64,000 nt of DNA from Mixophyes australis (GCA_036250195.1 JAVHZZ010000006.1:161193224-161257223); one strand, 5' to 3'; positions 20,789-32,662 are shown, numbered from the stretch's first letter. Translations and numbers: made by a program. Notes: generated from the sequence alone by a model not told the origin.

Positions 20789-20846
20789 AAGATCAGGCAA
20801 CGTGGTGTTGACCACAGGTGCTTAATATAGGGAGTGTTGCCTGATC
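20789..20846 (-). promoter_or_regulatory. LTR core promoter, copy 3
   Basis: The TATA box, start and inverted repeat arrangement matches copy 1. This LTR would drive the upstream unit. Confidence 0.65.
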
Positions 20847-20975
20847 TGCCAATTGAGTTAAAGGGATATACACTGAAGTATAGAAAAGGGTTGCGCATGC
20901 GCAGACCCTCAGGATGGTGGACGGCCACGGTTCCTAAATGTCCGGGAAGAGGCACTCACGGTCCGGTGAGTGACA

Positions 20976-20980
20976 GCCTT
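20976..20980. repeat. Target-site duplication GCCTT, right copy
   Basis: This is the partner of 6441-6445. Removing the inserted block and one copy restores continuous L2 sequence. Confidence 0.9.
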
Positions 20981-21490
20981 CCAGTCTCATGCCTAAACTC
21001 CCACCAGTCGGCTACCTCTCTTTCTCATCCCTTCTTCCCTTCTCCCCCTTCCTCGACTCCGTCTCCGTTTCTCCTGTCTCTCCGTCTCATCCATGTGTCT
21101 GTCTGTCTTCCCCTCCCTTTAGATTGTTCGCTTCTTTGAGCAGGGCTCTCCTACCTTCTGTTTCCATCAATTTTAACTGCGCTCTCCAGCTACTCAGCTC
21201 ATCTCCTCTCAGTCCCTCTGCCCTCTGTCTCCTCTTGCTTCTCTCCGCTCCCCTCAGTGACTCTCAACCTGTCATCCGTGCCCACCCTCTTGGGCCATAG
21301 TTACCCGCCTATACTCACTTTTCCCCTCCCTCCCTCTCTTTCATGCTGTGCCTGAGCCCCCAGAGTTATAGTGCTTACTGTTACTTGTACTGTGCTGTTT
21401 CACCTTGTACTGTGCCATTGTTTGTCCTTGTACGGCGCTACGGATACTTTGTGGCGCCCTATAAATAAAAATTAATAATAATAATAATAA
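20976..21490 (+). mobile_element. L2-clade LINE, 3' end after the gypsy block
   Basis: This continues the L2 of 4518-6445. The last codons run to a TAA at about 20993-20995, followed by a pyrimidine-rich 3' UTR and the typical L2-style tail GGCGCTACGG...GGCGCCCTATAAATAAA ending in an (AAT)n tract (21471-21490). The tail is what the L2 reverse transcriptase recognises, and SINEs often borrow it. No gene lies here. Confidence 0.8.
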
Positions 21491-21740
21491 TGATTTCCTA
21501 CTCTCCTGGAATGTCTGGGAGACTCCAGAATTTCTAGACTTCTGGAGAGCAGTGAATCCCCCCTGGGCACACTCACTTCCCGGGTGTGCTCCGGGAGAGT
21601 GCACTGGGAGTCAGATGAGCGGGGGAATGATGACACAATGACTTCTCCATAGTCCCGTCCCCTACTTCGCAATGCAGCAATATATGGCAATGGTCATCAT
21701 AAGCTGAGCTTTGATGATGTGATTGTGTCACCACTAAAAC
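21491..21740. repeat. MITE-like repeat, copy A of TCTCCTGGAATGTCYGGGAG family
   Basis: It begins TTTCCTACTCTCCTGGAATG and resembles the starts of 21957-22215 and 39983-40275. The right end is not defined. No coding capacity is seen. Confidence 0.55.
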
Positions 21741-21956
21741 CTCTAAATTAGACACAATAATAAGGACCAGAGAAGACTAAAAGCACAAATTACAACATTA
21801 ACCAATATCATTTGTATGAGTTGGTAGGGGTAATAAAAAGCACATCTTTCCACTATGTAATAACACAGTCGGAATGAAAAATAAGATGAGAAGTCATTTA
21901 ATCTGTTGTAGTGTACCAATTGTCTGCACACTGGAGGCTGCCATTTTATATATTGG

Positions 21957-22215
21957 TATAGTTGCCTACTCTCCTGGAAAGTCCTGGAGCATCATGATTT
22001 TGGATGAGATCTCATGCACCCCAGAAAGAGCAAGCAATTCTCCCAGAGAGTGAATAACTGCCGCAATTGGGTGGGGCCATGACACAAATTGCATAATCAA
22101 ACCACTCCCATCAGAATAAATACCAATTGACATCATGCCTTGGCCAATCAGTTTACTGAGGTGGGTGGGGCTTGATGTCCTACAAGATGCTGGCTGGACT
22201 CTGAAGCCCACAAGT
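21957..22215. repeat. MITE-like repeat, copy B of the same family
   Basis: It begins TATAGTTGCCTACTCTCCTGG like the better preserved copy at 39983, diverges afterwards, and includes GGCCAATCAGTTTACTGAGG. The boundary on the right is approximate. Confidence 0.55.
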
Positions 22216-22838
22216 GCACTTTAAAAATCAGAACTGAAAATAAGCCTAGATAAACACACACAACACAGCAAAGTCATTTCTCCAGCATCCAAAGTGCTTC
22301 ATTCATCTCTTGCCAATTAGTCCATAAATAACCCAATTAGTAGGGAACTTGAGATGAATGAGGCTAGAAGCGGGGACATACAGGTCTATGTACATGAGAG
22401 GAGACGCTGAAGACCTACGCCACTAATTTAAGTGTCTCCTGACATTTGTAATTATGTACAAATGCTATAATTACATAGCTCTCCATAATTAGACATCCTT
22501 ACAATTATTTAACAAGATTGTCTTGCTCTTTTTTTTGTTCATTGTTGTTTTGGCTTTTTTTTAGTAATTTACTCATCACATCACAAAGGACAGGTGAGAG
22601 AATGGCTGAATTAAATATTACTATGATATGTATGAATAAGCTGCTCATATACAATAAAACAGGGTTTACTCATGTCTTGAAGAAAGTGTCCTCCCATATT
22701 CCATTACAATTCTTGCACTGTTCCATTTGTTATATAAATGATCATGTAATCACTTAACCCTGTGATTGGTCCATATTGGAAATGTTGGACACCAGTTTTG
22801 TAGATCATTCTGAAATAGTAAACACATGAGTTTACATA

Positions 22839-22893
<55 letters not shown>

Positions 22894-23580
22894 CTTTTTA
22901 CTAAGTGGAACTGAAAGTCTAAGCGTAGGCTTCATTTCCATTGCACATGCGTGAACCGTGCACAGACCCCCTGAGACTCGCTCGGAGAAGCAGTAAGTTA
23001 ACCTTTACCACTCCTTCCCAGTAGTACTGATACTCAGCTGTCTCTGCAAGATTTTAATAGTAAATTGCGGTAAATAGAAAATCATCCTTATTAGTGCACA
23101 TTAAGAGACCCCAAAGTCTCACTGCTATTTCTGTGTCTTAAAGGAGCAATGTCTTCCCCAAACAAAATGTCACTGGGGTCTTTAAAATATCAAATAAGAA
23201 TTTTTCCATTAGTCTGCATGTTAAAAACAGAAAAGAGTGGCTGAGGCCAGTTTTACTTTAAAACTTAGGTTTTACAAAATGCCCTTGTATGTAGAATTTG
23301 CAGCAACAGAGGGGAATGCGATCATATCAAATAATTATTACTGACTATGTCAGTTTAGGTTTACTCTGCAACCCTTTCTCTGGTTTTACAAATTCATCTT
23401 GGGGTTCCTCTTACCATCAGTAACCTGCCATTACTGACTGCAAGTGTCAACTGTATATCAGTTATAGGAAAGTAGTCACTGCCCCTACCAGGCCTTTTCA
23501 CCGACACCTGGAACCACTAGTAGCTGCTGCAGCTGCTCTTTGCTGGTGACTGTGGTTGGTTCCTCCTGACTGCTTACCTA
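22216..23580. other. Intronic sequence without recognised gene
   Basis: The interval is unique-looking AT-rich intron. The part 22400-22520 contains four TAATT(A/T)-type homeodomain cores and could be regulatory, which remains untested. A (TA)n microsatellite is at 22842-22889. Confidence 0.5.
22842..22889. repeat. (TA)n microsatellite
   Basis: About 24 TA dinucleotides. It creates spurious Tyr-Ile frames. Confidence 0.95.
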
Positions 23581-24032
23581 GGGGTCTATTTATGACTGAT
23601 CCCATATACCTCATGTTAATTATGACTTATTATCGCAATGAGAAGCAATTAATTAACATGGCAATTTATTAAAATTGATTAGCTGGGAGAGTGGCTCTGA
23701 TTACAGGTTCTTATGGCCTTGCAAAATTTGCGTTAGGGAGGAGCACAAAGCTTTCTGGGGAGGGATCCTGCAACGCTCGCCCATTAGTATAGAATGGCTA
23801 GCTCCATCTTCAGGTGGCATAAGCTGTTGGGGTCAAGCTTGATAAAAAGGGCATTTTCGCAGTCCACATTGATCACAAATGCAGCACCCATAGGTGTCTA
23901 AGAGGCTGGGACCACAACAGTTACTGGAGATATCTGCTGTGATCTTCTAATAATAAATGGCCTTGGTACTTTAAAGTCCCCTGAATACTGCAATTTTGGG
24001 TGATTTACCGTGATAGTCATAAATAGGTCTCT
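23581..24032. mobile_element. MITE with about 16-bp terminal inverted repeats, TA target site
   Basis: The left end is GGGGTCTATTTATGAC and the right end, reverse-complemented, is AGAGACCTATTTATGAC. TA flanks both sides (23579-23580, 24033-24034), consistent with a mariner-like or related MITE. It has no transposase. A related-looking element is at 61905-62316. Confidence 0.6.
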
Positions 24033-24458
24033 TAGGTTCAAGACTGCAGGCTGGCTGGCAAAACACTGATTCAGGGCACTGGGTTCAGCACAGAGCAGCC
24101 AGCGGATGGATTAGAGCAGGGGTGTCCAACCTTTTAGCTTCCCTGGGCCACATTGGAAGACGACGAGTTGGTTTGGGCCGCACATAAAATACACTAACAC
24201 TAACGATAGCTGATCATCGAAAAAAACATAGAAAACATAGTTAACATATTAAACTTACTTGGAATTGAAGTTAGTAAGAGTTAGGAAACCTGTTGCAGAA
24301 TCATGATTAAAGCAGTAGTCCCATTACCAGCTGCAATTTAACTTACCTGCAACTGCCCCTTAGTGGGGTTCGGGGAATTAAGTGCCAAAAACTTTTTTTC
24401 CCCTCTTTCTGCACCCATGAATCATTTTTTTTATTGACCAGTTTGAAATGGTCACCGA

Positions 24459-26156
24459 CAGGGCTGCCAAGAAGAATTCAGGGCCCGGGTACAACAAATT
24501 CATGGGGCCCCCCTCATAGTCAAGTAAGCCCCAAAATTTAGGTGTATGGTCATACATTCAGGGGCGTAGCTAGCCAAACGGCGGTGCAAAAATTTTGGGA
24601 GGTGTGGTCATGCATTTGGGGGCGTGGCAAACGTGCCATTGGGGCGTGGCTAACATAAAAACCACTAGGCTCTCAATTCGCCGGAGCGTCACATATGTTC
24701 AAGCACTCCTGACTTTCAGGACATCTACCACCACAGTGTAGTATACAAACAATGCAGTGTGTACACAAACAGTTCAGTCTTGGCCTACACCTTACATTGG
24801 GCACAACATTCACCAAAAATTGGTATTGTCCCTACTAGAATCACAACATTTCACACACTGTGCTGCTCTCTCCTACCTGTTCTTCTCACTTTCTCCACCT
24901 GTGGCTGCTGGTTTCTTTAGTTGTGGCTTGTCCGGATCCAGAAATGTTGAAGGACCTATTTTGAAAAAAAAATGGCTACATTTAGAAAATTACAGCCAGC
25001 CCCGGCGTTAAATCATTAGCACCCACGATTAATAATTAGGCCTTCCTCCAGCCCCAACATTAAAATAATACTATTCACATTTAATAAATAAACCTATTTC
25101 ACTTCCTGCAAACAGCCCCAGCAATACCTATTTCCCGCAACCATCACTGCCATTAAATAATTCATAGTCACATTTAATAAATAGACCTCATTCTCCCTAA
25201 ACTCACCCCAAGATTCAATAGCCCCCAAACCACCCCATCTTAAATTAATAGTCCCTACTATTAAATTGCCTCACCATCACCCTACAAACAAAATAGCGCC
25301 CATTAATTAGCCGCCACCTACCTCACACACACTGCATTGCAACAAGCCCCCTGTGCCATCACACACACAATACTGTGCCCCTTCATCACAACTACACTGT
25401 ACCCCCTTATGCTCACACCTCCATGCTGCTTTTCCCCCTTCTTTTTACTTTGTGCCTCTCTCCCACTTTTTTTATTCCTCTGTTCCTCTCTCCCACTTTT
25501 TTTCCTCCTCTGTTCCTCTCTCCCACTTTTTTTTCCTCCTCTGTTCCTCTCTCCCACTTTTTTTCCCTCCTCTGTTCCTCTCTCCCCAATTTTTTTTTAT
25601 TCCCCTGTGGCTCTCTCCTTTTTTTCCTCCTCTGTTCCTCTCTCCCACTTTTTTTTTTATTACTCTGTGGCTCTCTCCTTTTTTTCCTCCTCTGTTTCTC
25701 TGTCCCCTTTCTTTATAGTACTGTCCCTCTCTGTTTTCCTCCCCTTGCCTCTCCGTTTCTTTACTTACCTTTTGTCAACTTCTTTCTTTTCTTTTCTGCT
25801 CTTCTGTCTCCTCTTGTCTTCTTTCTTCATGCTGGCTGCGGCGCTCCTCACTGACTGACAGGCGTGACTTGATGACGTCACGCCCGGCAGTCAGTGTGAA
25901 TGGAGGAGAGGAGGGACACGGCGCCGCGCAATCACGTGAGTATTTTTTTTTTTTCTTCCAGCTCCCAAGAACCCCCCCCCCCCCCCCACCGCGGGAAAAA
26001 AAAATAAAAAAAGTTTAAAAAAAAATAGCGCAACAGAGAAAAATAAAATAAAAAAATAAATAAATTTAATTAGCAGCGAGGGCCCGGCCCGGGCCCCCTG
26101 GCATGGCCGGGCCCGGGTAAACTGTACCCGCTCCCCCCCCCCTCTCGGCGGCCCTG
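24459..26156. mobile_element. Non-autonomous hAT element nested in the first, TSD GTCACCGA
   Basis: The ends are CAGGGCTGCCAAGA and, on the complement of the right end, CAGGGCCGCCGAGA. The 8-bp duplication GTCACCGA lies at 24451-24458 and 26157-26164. The interior is noncoding: a CAGGGGCGTAGCTAG segment near 24560 that may be a fragment of yet another hAT, a CT-rich minisatellite (25441-25710), and GC-rich GGGCCCGG stretches near both ends. Confidence 0.88.
25441..25710. repeat. CT-rich minisatellite inside nested hAT
   Basis: About eight units of roughly 29-35 bp have the core CCTCTGTTCCTCTCTCCCACTTTT with variable T-runs. The long frames across it are low-complexity artefacts. Confidence 0.85.
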
Positions 26157-26708
26157 GTCACCGATATAGGTAGCATCAGGAGGACTAATAGAAATCTACA
26201 GAGATTTAAAGATAGGGTGGTGGGAAAAATGGCTCATGGAGCAGCCTCCGATGAGGGTAACAGTGGGTGATATTTTCACCCTACTCAGCACTGTACATTT
26301 AAAATGGTTTAAAATATTAAAAATACAATTATCTCTTAATATTTATATTAGATACATACAGAGAACACAGCTAGTTCATAATTGCATGGTGCAGAAAGTC
26401 CAAATTCAGAGTAACAACAATAAGATACTGGATAATCTTTCACTGCTGCTGATAGTTCGCGCGGGTGACTCCTCTGTGCTGCGCTACGCAATGGATGTCG
26501 AGTGTGATGATGTCACCCCCGACATTCACTGCGAGCGCCACACGGAGGAGGAGACCAGGGAGGGAGCCGGAGCGCCAGCTGACGTGACCACAAGGTAAGT
26601 ATTTTATTTTTTATTTTTTTGCAGGATTTTTTTTTTCAGTGCTCCTGCTCCTGCTGGGCCACATTTACAGGCATGCTGGGCCGTGGGTTGGACGACCATG
26701 GATTAGAG

Positions 26709-29675
26709 TGTAGCATTTTTCTGTAGTTAACAAGATTAGGTATTGGTTTCAGCATTTATAGTTGTGCAGGAACTAAGCATAATATTTAATAGCAGTGTTT
26801 ATTGTTTGATAGAAGCTATTAAAATTGCTTGTTTTTTATAAATATAAAATGGACAATACTTTATGTAATAAACTAAACTGCAATCTCAAACATGCTGACA
26901 GGTTCTCTTTAACATGTTAATGATGATGTTAAGCAGTATTTTGGTCAGCTCTGTGTATGTTTCCTACAGTACAAGGCTACATTACTCTGCAGTACAACAT
27001 TTGGGAGCTAGCTGCAAACAAATAAAAATATAACAAATATTGACACCTTATCAAATATATTTTTCCTATTGAGCGGTTAGTGTTGGAATGTTTTGACTAC
27101 AGACTTTGAAAGAGACATGTGAGAAATATGGAATATTCTGCGACCTTCTCACTCTTTCGGATAACCTTGAAAAACAGGAAATGACCGTCTGGCAGGTGTC
27201 TTGAGTGGCAGGCTGAGCATGAACAAAGAGAGGTGTCTCTCTGATTAATACTGTAGATACATACTGTACCTTCCAAAGCAGAGAGTTGGTTATCAGCTGG
27301 GGGTACAGAAAATAATAGACATTCTATCTCACACGCACCACGTTCCCAGCTGAATGAGCACGGCTCTTTGTTCAAAGTGACAGTTTGCAATCCTCTCTGC
27401 TCTAACAGGCCCTTTTCTTTGCAGTCTCCTGTGCATGATGTAATTTGGTGATTGGGACGTGCGAACTAGCATCCCATTGGTCTTTCCTCCAGCTGTCATC
27501 GTGCTAAAGTCCTTGACAAGAGCGCTCTTCTCATTCTCCTGACAGCACTAGATACAGTGATCTGATCAGGGAGACATCCAGGAAGAAAGCAGAAATCGTC
27601 TCCAAAGCTCTGCAGACAGGAACATGTTGCAATGCAGAGCAGTGCAGAACATCTACTTCCAATATCCTATCGCTAACAGCCACTTATAGATAACCAATAA
27701 AACAATTAGAACTGTTCCACATCATCACAACACAATTATGATGTCTACCTGTCACCAACTAACATTTTTCTTATTCAATAGAAAATCGCTATTTATTTGT
27801 CATGCCAGCTATTTGTTCAACAATTTTCTATTTGTTTTATGATTTTTATCTATTTATTTTTTTATGTGTGTTTGACTTGGTTCAGAGCCCCTATCGCATT
27901 CATTTTTCAAAAGTGGGCACACGCAGATAGGCAGGAAAGAAAGTGGTAGTAATAAATGTTAACTGCAGTGCATAGAAGGTTATTTACAAAGCTGCATAAA
28001 TGCAAATGCCGTTTTCTGACATCATGCACTTTATTATGCAAATGCACCCATTTATATGGGGAGCACATGGATTGGCTCATCAATATGGCTCCTGTAGGAG
28101 GAGCAAGAACCTTGCACCTTCTGCCGGGAGGAGAAGGTTGAATCTGAATGTAGGAAAGAAGCACAGGTGCACCCGGTACTGCACCCAAATGCAAAATAAG
28201 ATCTCACACTGTGGGATGAAATATTTAAATGCATTTCAAGGGATAGAGAGTTCACATTTATGGATACTTTTCCTCAGAATCTTTTTTATCCCAGCAAGAG
28301 GACTTTATTTTTATGGGTGCTCAGAGGCAGGGGAGAGCTGGCAAATTTTAGTCTGGGTGCAAGACTCTACTAAGCCGCCTATTTTAAAGGAAAAAATGCA
28401 AGTGTCTCAGTGACCCAGCCCACGTTGTCAACTATGGCACCGGCCCGGGGAGCAGATGCCCCCCTACCCCCCAGCCTAGCCTGCACCTGCTTAGAGGTCC
28501 CGGCAACTATTAACCAAAGTAGTAGCAACATTAGAGTAATGATATGAGGCTTCTGTCAAACTGGCATAGGATTAGTGTGATGTCAAACATACTTCTGTAT
28601 GGTACATAGCTTATACATCCAATTTATTAATCTACCTGCTCAATTTCCTTTGCCCAGTCGCTGCAACTGAAGTCAGGATAGAACAAGGCATTTGAAAAGT
28701 TCAAAAGTTCATTAGATTTTTTAACATACTGTTACATAGTCAGTATATTCAATGAGGGGGCAATAGGCCTACTGTATCCAACCTTAACCTCCTAATGTCT
28801 GTGTAACTATTTTCAGTTACTGATGTTATTTGCAAAAAACAAACAACAATTAAGAGTAAAATCAATGCATGTATTTTTTTTTTTATAACAATGTGTCTTG
28901 TCCCTTTGTCTGATTCCATTATTTGATCAACAATTCTTTTAAAAAGATACAATTACCTCCTACAGAAAACCATTTGATGTGGGCCATCCACAACCCTAAT
29001 CCCTGCTCTACAAATTGTTCATCCTCAAGGTTTCTAGTTGCATTTGTTTTACACATTTTAATTTATGATTTTGTTGACGCCAACTATCGTGGTGGTGGAA
29101 GTGGGTAAATATGCACTTGGCTTGGATTTATTAAACCTGGCTCAGTGCACATGTTCCCTCCAGATTTGCCACACACTTTATTAACTAATGAGCTACATCA
29201 CACACATAATTTGTATATTCTAATTACTAGCGAGAATGGGTAAGATATCTGGGTAGAGTTCTGGGAGATGAAAACAAGACTCACAAGAGAAAAATCCTGA
29301 CACACAAGATCCAGATGAGAATGCCGGTCCTAACCTTAAGCAATAAGAAGAAAGATCAACATAAACTGTGCTCAAAGGCATTGATCTCACTATAGACCGC
29401 TGTAGAAACCATTAAACACAGTTAACAGTATAGATAAAAGTGCATAGATCTGGTTGGTTTTATGATAGTCTTATCATCTAAAAGGCAAGTCTGTCAGAGA
29501 GCAAGAACATTCTCACATTATCAATTCAACAGCTCATATGATAGATTTTTCTCTAATTTACTAAATTACAGAATAAGAGTAGTTTAAGTCAAAATCCACC
29601 AAATTAGTGGGCTTGATAAAACAGTTATAACATATGGGTTTAATTAAAGAGCAGGGGAGGGGGAAATAAATAGTA
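26709..29675. other. CDH4 intron without recognised gene
   Basis: No protein family motif, transposon end or RNA gene was found. Short frames around 27100-27390 and 27900-28410 are unsupported. The sequence is mostly AT-rich and non-repetitive by eye. Confidence 0.5.
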
Positions 29676-29805
29676 CATTTATCAAACCTTTAAAAAAGCA
29701 AAGTGGAGGTGTTACCCATACCAACCAATCAAAATGTATTTCTACACACTAGAAAATGATAGCTAGAATCTGATTGGTGGCTATGGACAACACCTCCACT
29801 TGCTA
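29676..29805. repeat. Degraded palindromic MITE
   Basis: AAGTGGAGGTGTTACCCATACCAACCAATC is matched as an inverted repeat by GATTGGTGGCTATGGACAACACCTCCACTT. The same design and related arms occur at 56792-56970. Confidence 0.65.
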
Positions 29806-30227
29806 CTGTGTAAATGTGGTGTGCAGTACTGTAGACCTCCACCTAGTTGAAAAATTAGTACTAAATTGCTTGTTGCCGTGGTGCATTGTGTGGACTTTGT
29901 ATGCAGAAGATTGGGGATCTACTTGCTCTCATTATCAAGGGTTGTATGGTAGGTGACTTGTCCTAGAGTGTAAAGATGAGATGGAACAGATGTAGGTTAA
30001 GCACACATTAGTAAAGATACATACAGAATAACTCTGAGGAAGTCCACAGCAACAGTCGGATAAGTAATGCAACAGACCTACCAACTTAACATTCACTATG
30101 ATCTTTAAGAACATGGACATCTTAAGAGTATGCTGCATTTGGCACTATGTCTGGATAATGTAACATCATTTGGAAAATCTTGATATGATTCAACATGCTC
30201 AGTCACATATAGCATAAATCTGCTCAC

Positions 30228-30400
30228 CTCACGATCCAGACCTGCAGCCACAGTATTGATGGCTCCCGTCTCACTGTGAATCACAAACATATCCTGTGAT
30301 GGGCTCTGGGGACTCTGCGCCATAATCCGGTACATAACGATTCCATTTGATGTATTGATATCATCCGCATCATGTGCTGTCACTGTCATTACATAGGTTC
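30228..30400 (-). CDS. CDH4: CDH4 (R-cadherin) coding exon: most of EC2
   Basis: This 173-bp exon encodes the body of the second extracellular cadherin repeat. Visible motifs are the start [13 protein letters not shown], whose DAD motif contributes calcium ligands, the phrase [11 protein letters not shown], and the ending TVAAGLDRE with the conserved LDRE calcium-binding motif. It is bounded by an AG acceptor (30401-30402) preceded by CCCCATCCCCC and by a GTGAGC donor (30226-30227). The first two bases complete the Gly codon begun by the exon at 57183-57327, and the exon ends in phase 0 before the exon at 253-390. The QSPQSPSQ segment is closer to R-cadherin than to N-cadherin. No frame break is visible, so the exon looks functional. 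Confidence 0.9.
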
Positions 30401-30819
30401 CTGGGGGATGGGGCATGGAAACATTATTTTATCAGTTGCAACTGAAGAAAATTATACATGAAAACATGTTGCAAAACTTTCTACATTTTATAATTGCATG
30501 TGCTGTATTGGGGATAGAATTTGCTTCGAACCTCTCACCTTCCGAGCATGGTGCTGATCAATGCTCAAGATTGTCACATTTTATGCATACAAATTCTGTA
30601 CAGCGTATGCCAGGAATTTTAACTATTAAAATGAATCCCTATTATGGACAGAATATTTATACTCACTACCATGCTTAGGCCAAATGTGGAAATTTAGCTT
30701 TTGTAAAACTACACATCCCAACATGCTAGGACTTGTCTTTTCAAAACTGATGAAGAGCTACAGGCAGTCTGCTTCTGTTCTGTATATAGCATATATTGTA
30801 TAAGAAATGGAAATAAGGA

Positions 30820-30872
30820 CATCATCATCAGCAGCTATTTATATAGCACCACTAATTCCGAGGCGCTGCACA
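30820..30872 (-). repeat. L2-type 3' tail fragment
   Basis: Read on the minus strand it gives a GGCGCTATATAAAT-like tail ending in (ATG)n, resembling the L2 tail at 21430-21490. It is a short relic of a LINE or SINE. Confidence 0.5.
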
Positions 30873-31058
30873 GATAACCCAAAAATTAGACTTGTTCCTT
30901 CAAAAGGGAAGTTGGAAGTTATACTAAAACAATACCCAATCCTGCAAAGTACTAGTTGCATCTTTACCAATCTGATCAGGCGTCTGAATATAGTATTATG
31001 AGGAGTGAAGTAATAGGCTGAACGAGCCTAAACTAATTACATATGGGCTGACAGGGAA

Positions 31059-31560
31059 TTAAACATGGAGAAAGGAGTTAACAATAAAGATGCAGGTATG
31101 GCCAATGAGGACACAGGGAGGAGCAGAGATTGTAGCTACATCCTCTTCCTGTGGGCGGCCCGATCTCTTGTTCCTGCATCGTTTGCCACCCCCCCGCCCG
31201 GCTGGTGAGATTTGGTTTACAGGTTTGATCATGTCGGTAGGAGAGCAGGCAGTCAGCCGTAAATGAGCAGATGGTGTTACTAGTATGGCTGGGGTCATTG
31301 CCCCCTCTGAAGAATTATGACTCATGCTCCTCCTGATTGAAGGACCCCTTGAAAGGCTTTGAGAGGGCGTCAATGTCGAGTCCAGGAGGGTCGCAGCCTC
31401 CTCGTTAGCCCAAATTTAACTCCAGGTCAATCATAAAGGAGTTTACTCTTGGGACCAGTGGGCAAGGGTATCACCTTCCACTGTTTGGCTTTGCGTTTTG
31501 TCTGCTGCCTGCTATGCTCTCGCCGCCAACTTTAGGTCAGGATTAAAATTAGAATAAAAT
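31059..31560. other. GC-richer segment of unknown origin
   Basis: This segment differs in composition from its AT-rich surroundings. A minus-strand frame (31059-31373) is rich in Ser, Pro and Arg but matches no family I know. It may be a remnant of a retroelement. No splice-bounded exon was identified. Confidence 0.3.
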
Positions 31561-32309
31561 AAATAGACAAGTTTAATTTTCCCAACTTATAAAGTTGTCG
31601 TGTGGTTATTTCTGATTAAAGTGATAAGTTGATTGTTGTCAATGGTTTAAGTCCATGGTTAAAGACATATGGTATATATAGTTTATAAATTAATATAGTA
31701 TAATATAACAAAATATAGTATAATAAACTATTCTTTTTATCACCATCAGTTGTGAAATATGATTGAGGAATCAATATGTAAACAGTCAGATCCCCTATCT
31801 ACTTTTCATTCCATTCCAAAAACTCACTGAGGTGTGCTAACATAATAACCACTGATCTATACTTTCCATACAGAATCATTTTACAATTTCAGTGTGTGCA
31901 CCTTGGAGGGAACACTAATCAGCTGCACATAATTAATAATGTTTGTCATATTCCATTTAATAAAGACCCATCATCATAATTTAAATATACTATCCACTAT
32001 TCCAGAAATTGTTGTTTTTATTTTTTTTTAATTAACTCTTTTATCTGTATCTCCTTTGCTGGCAGCCACATTTAATGCTAAAAGTAATCTGTGTAAACGA
32101 AAGGTAGGAGTCAACATAATTTTTCTTCATCTAATAAGAAAGATGAACTCGGCCGTGACTGTTTTGATATATGAAAAAAATGTGTGATTTAAAAAGTACC
32201 AGATATCGTTATATAGCAACAGTGGGCCTGATTCATGTTAGGACGCAAGTCCATTTTCGTGCCGTATCATGCATGAAATAGCTCTGCGCATGCTCAGAAA
32301 CAGATCTTA
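31561..32309. other. AT-rich intron
   Basis: No gene is seen. It contains a short GGGCCTGATTCATG motif at 32224, which resembles the end of an amphibian MITE. Confidence 0.4.
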
Positions 32310-32662
32310 CTCCAATGAAGGGGTTCTTTACAGTACAGGCAGGCAAGATATGGAATTCACTGCCAGGGAAGGTTGTGATGGCAGATTCAATAGATATGTT
32401 TAAGAAAGGGTTAGACAAATTTTTAGCGGAAAAGTGTATCCAGGGATACGACCGTTAAGTAAAATGAAGGATAGTAGTGGATATAGGGTAAAAATAGAAC
32501 TGAAATATTGGGTCTGGGGGGATTTTCACAATTGAAACAGATTGGCGGTTGCTTACTCTGGCTCAATTTCAAATATAAGTGCAGGATCGCAGGAGATCCA
32601 AAATAGGTTGAACTTGATGGACTGGTGGCTTTTTTCAACCTCGTCAACTATGTTACTATGTT
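32310..32662 (+). pseudogene. 3' fragment of a LINE (CR1/L2-like) with C-terminal coding remnant
   Basis: The frame near 32331-32457 reads WNSLPGKVVMADS followed by a short helix-like stretch and DKFLAEK before a stop, typical of the C-terminus of LINE reverse-transcriptase proteins. It is followed by a 3' UTR ending GAACTTGATGGACTGGTGGC and TATGTTACTATG, a familiar vertebrate LINE/SINE tail. The element is severely 5' truncated. It is not a functional gene. Confidence 0.6.

Larger units (their letters stand above)
6446..20975 (-). mobile_element. Ty3/gypsy chromovirus (Tf1/sushi type) in tandem: LTR-int-LTR-int-LTR
   Basis: This 14,530-bp block consists of three 2006-bp LTRs (6446-8451, 12708-14713, 18970-20975) and two 4256-bp internal regions, repeating exactly every 6262 bp. 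Each internal region has a gag frame and a pol frame in order on the minus strand. The pol order is protease, RT, RNase H, integrase, chromodomain, which is the Ty3/gypsy chromovirus arrangement. LTR ends are TGTCAC and GTGACA. The block sits in an L2 LINE with one GCCTT duplication. I saw only two base differences among the LTRs, both private to the third, and none between the two translated gag-pol sets, so the insertion and duplication are young. An assembly duplication is the main alternative explanation. Confidence 0.93.
18970..20975 (-). repeat. LTR copy 3 (outer 5' LTR)
   Basis: The LTR is 2006 bp. Two substitutions distinguish it from copies 1 and 2: T at 20244 where the others have C (7720, 13982), and A at 20756 where the others have T (8232, 14494). 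It is followed directly by the right target-site duplication. Confidence 0.92.
24117..26700. mobile_element. Non-autonomous hAT element (outer), TSD GATTAGAG
   Basis: The left end is CAGGGGTGTCCAACC and the right end, reverse-complemented, is CATGGTCGTCCAACC. The perfect 8-bp duplication GATTAGAG (24109-24116 and 26701-26708) marks a hAT transposition. Next to the left end lies GGGCCACATTGGAAGACGACGAG, which I recall from a widespread vertebrate hAT repeat. It carries a second hAT inside (24459-26156). No transposase frame is present. Near 26460-26596 there is a GC-richer part ending AAG/GTAAGTATTTT, which resembles a splice donor. Confidence 0.88.

Noticed and set aside
22704..22941. Tyr-Ile repeat peptides
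   Set aside because: Translation of a (TA)n microsatellite. The same applies to frames near 35104-35292 and 37804-38122.
25318..25858. Overlapping Ser/Leu/Phe/Pro-rich frames on the plus strand and a Lys/Arg-rich one on the minus strand
   Set aside because: Produced by the CT-rich minisatellite; no gene.
31059..31373. Minus-strand 104-codon frame as a CDH4 alternative exon
   Set aside because: No cadherin motif and no well-placed splice signals; composition suggests a retroelement relic.
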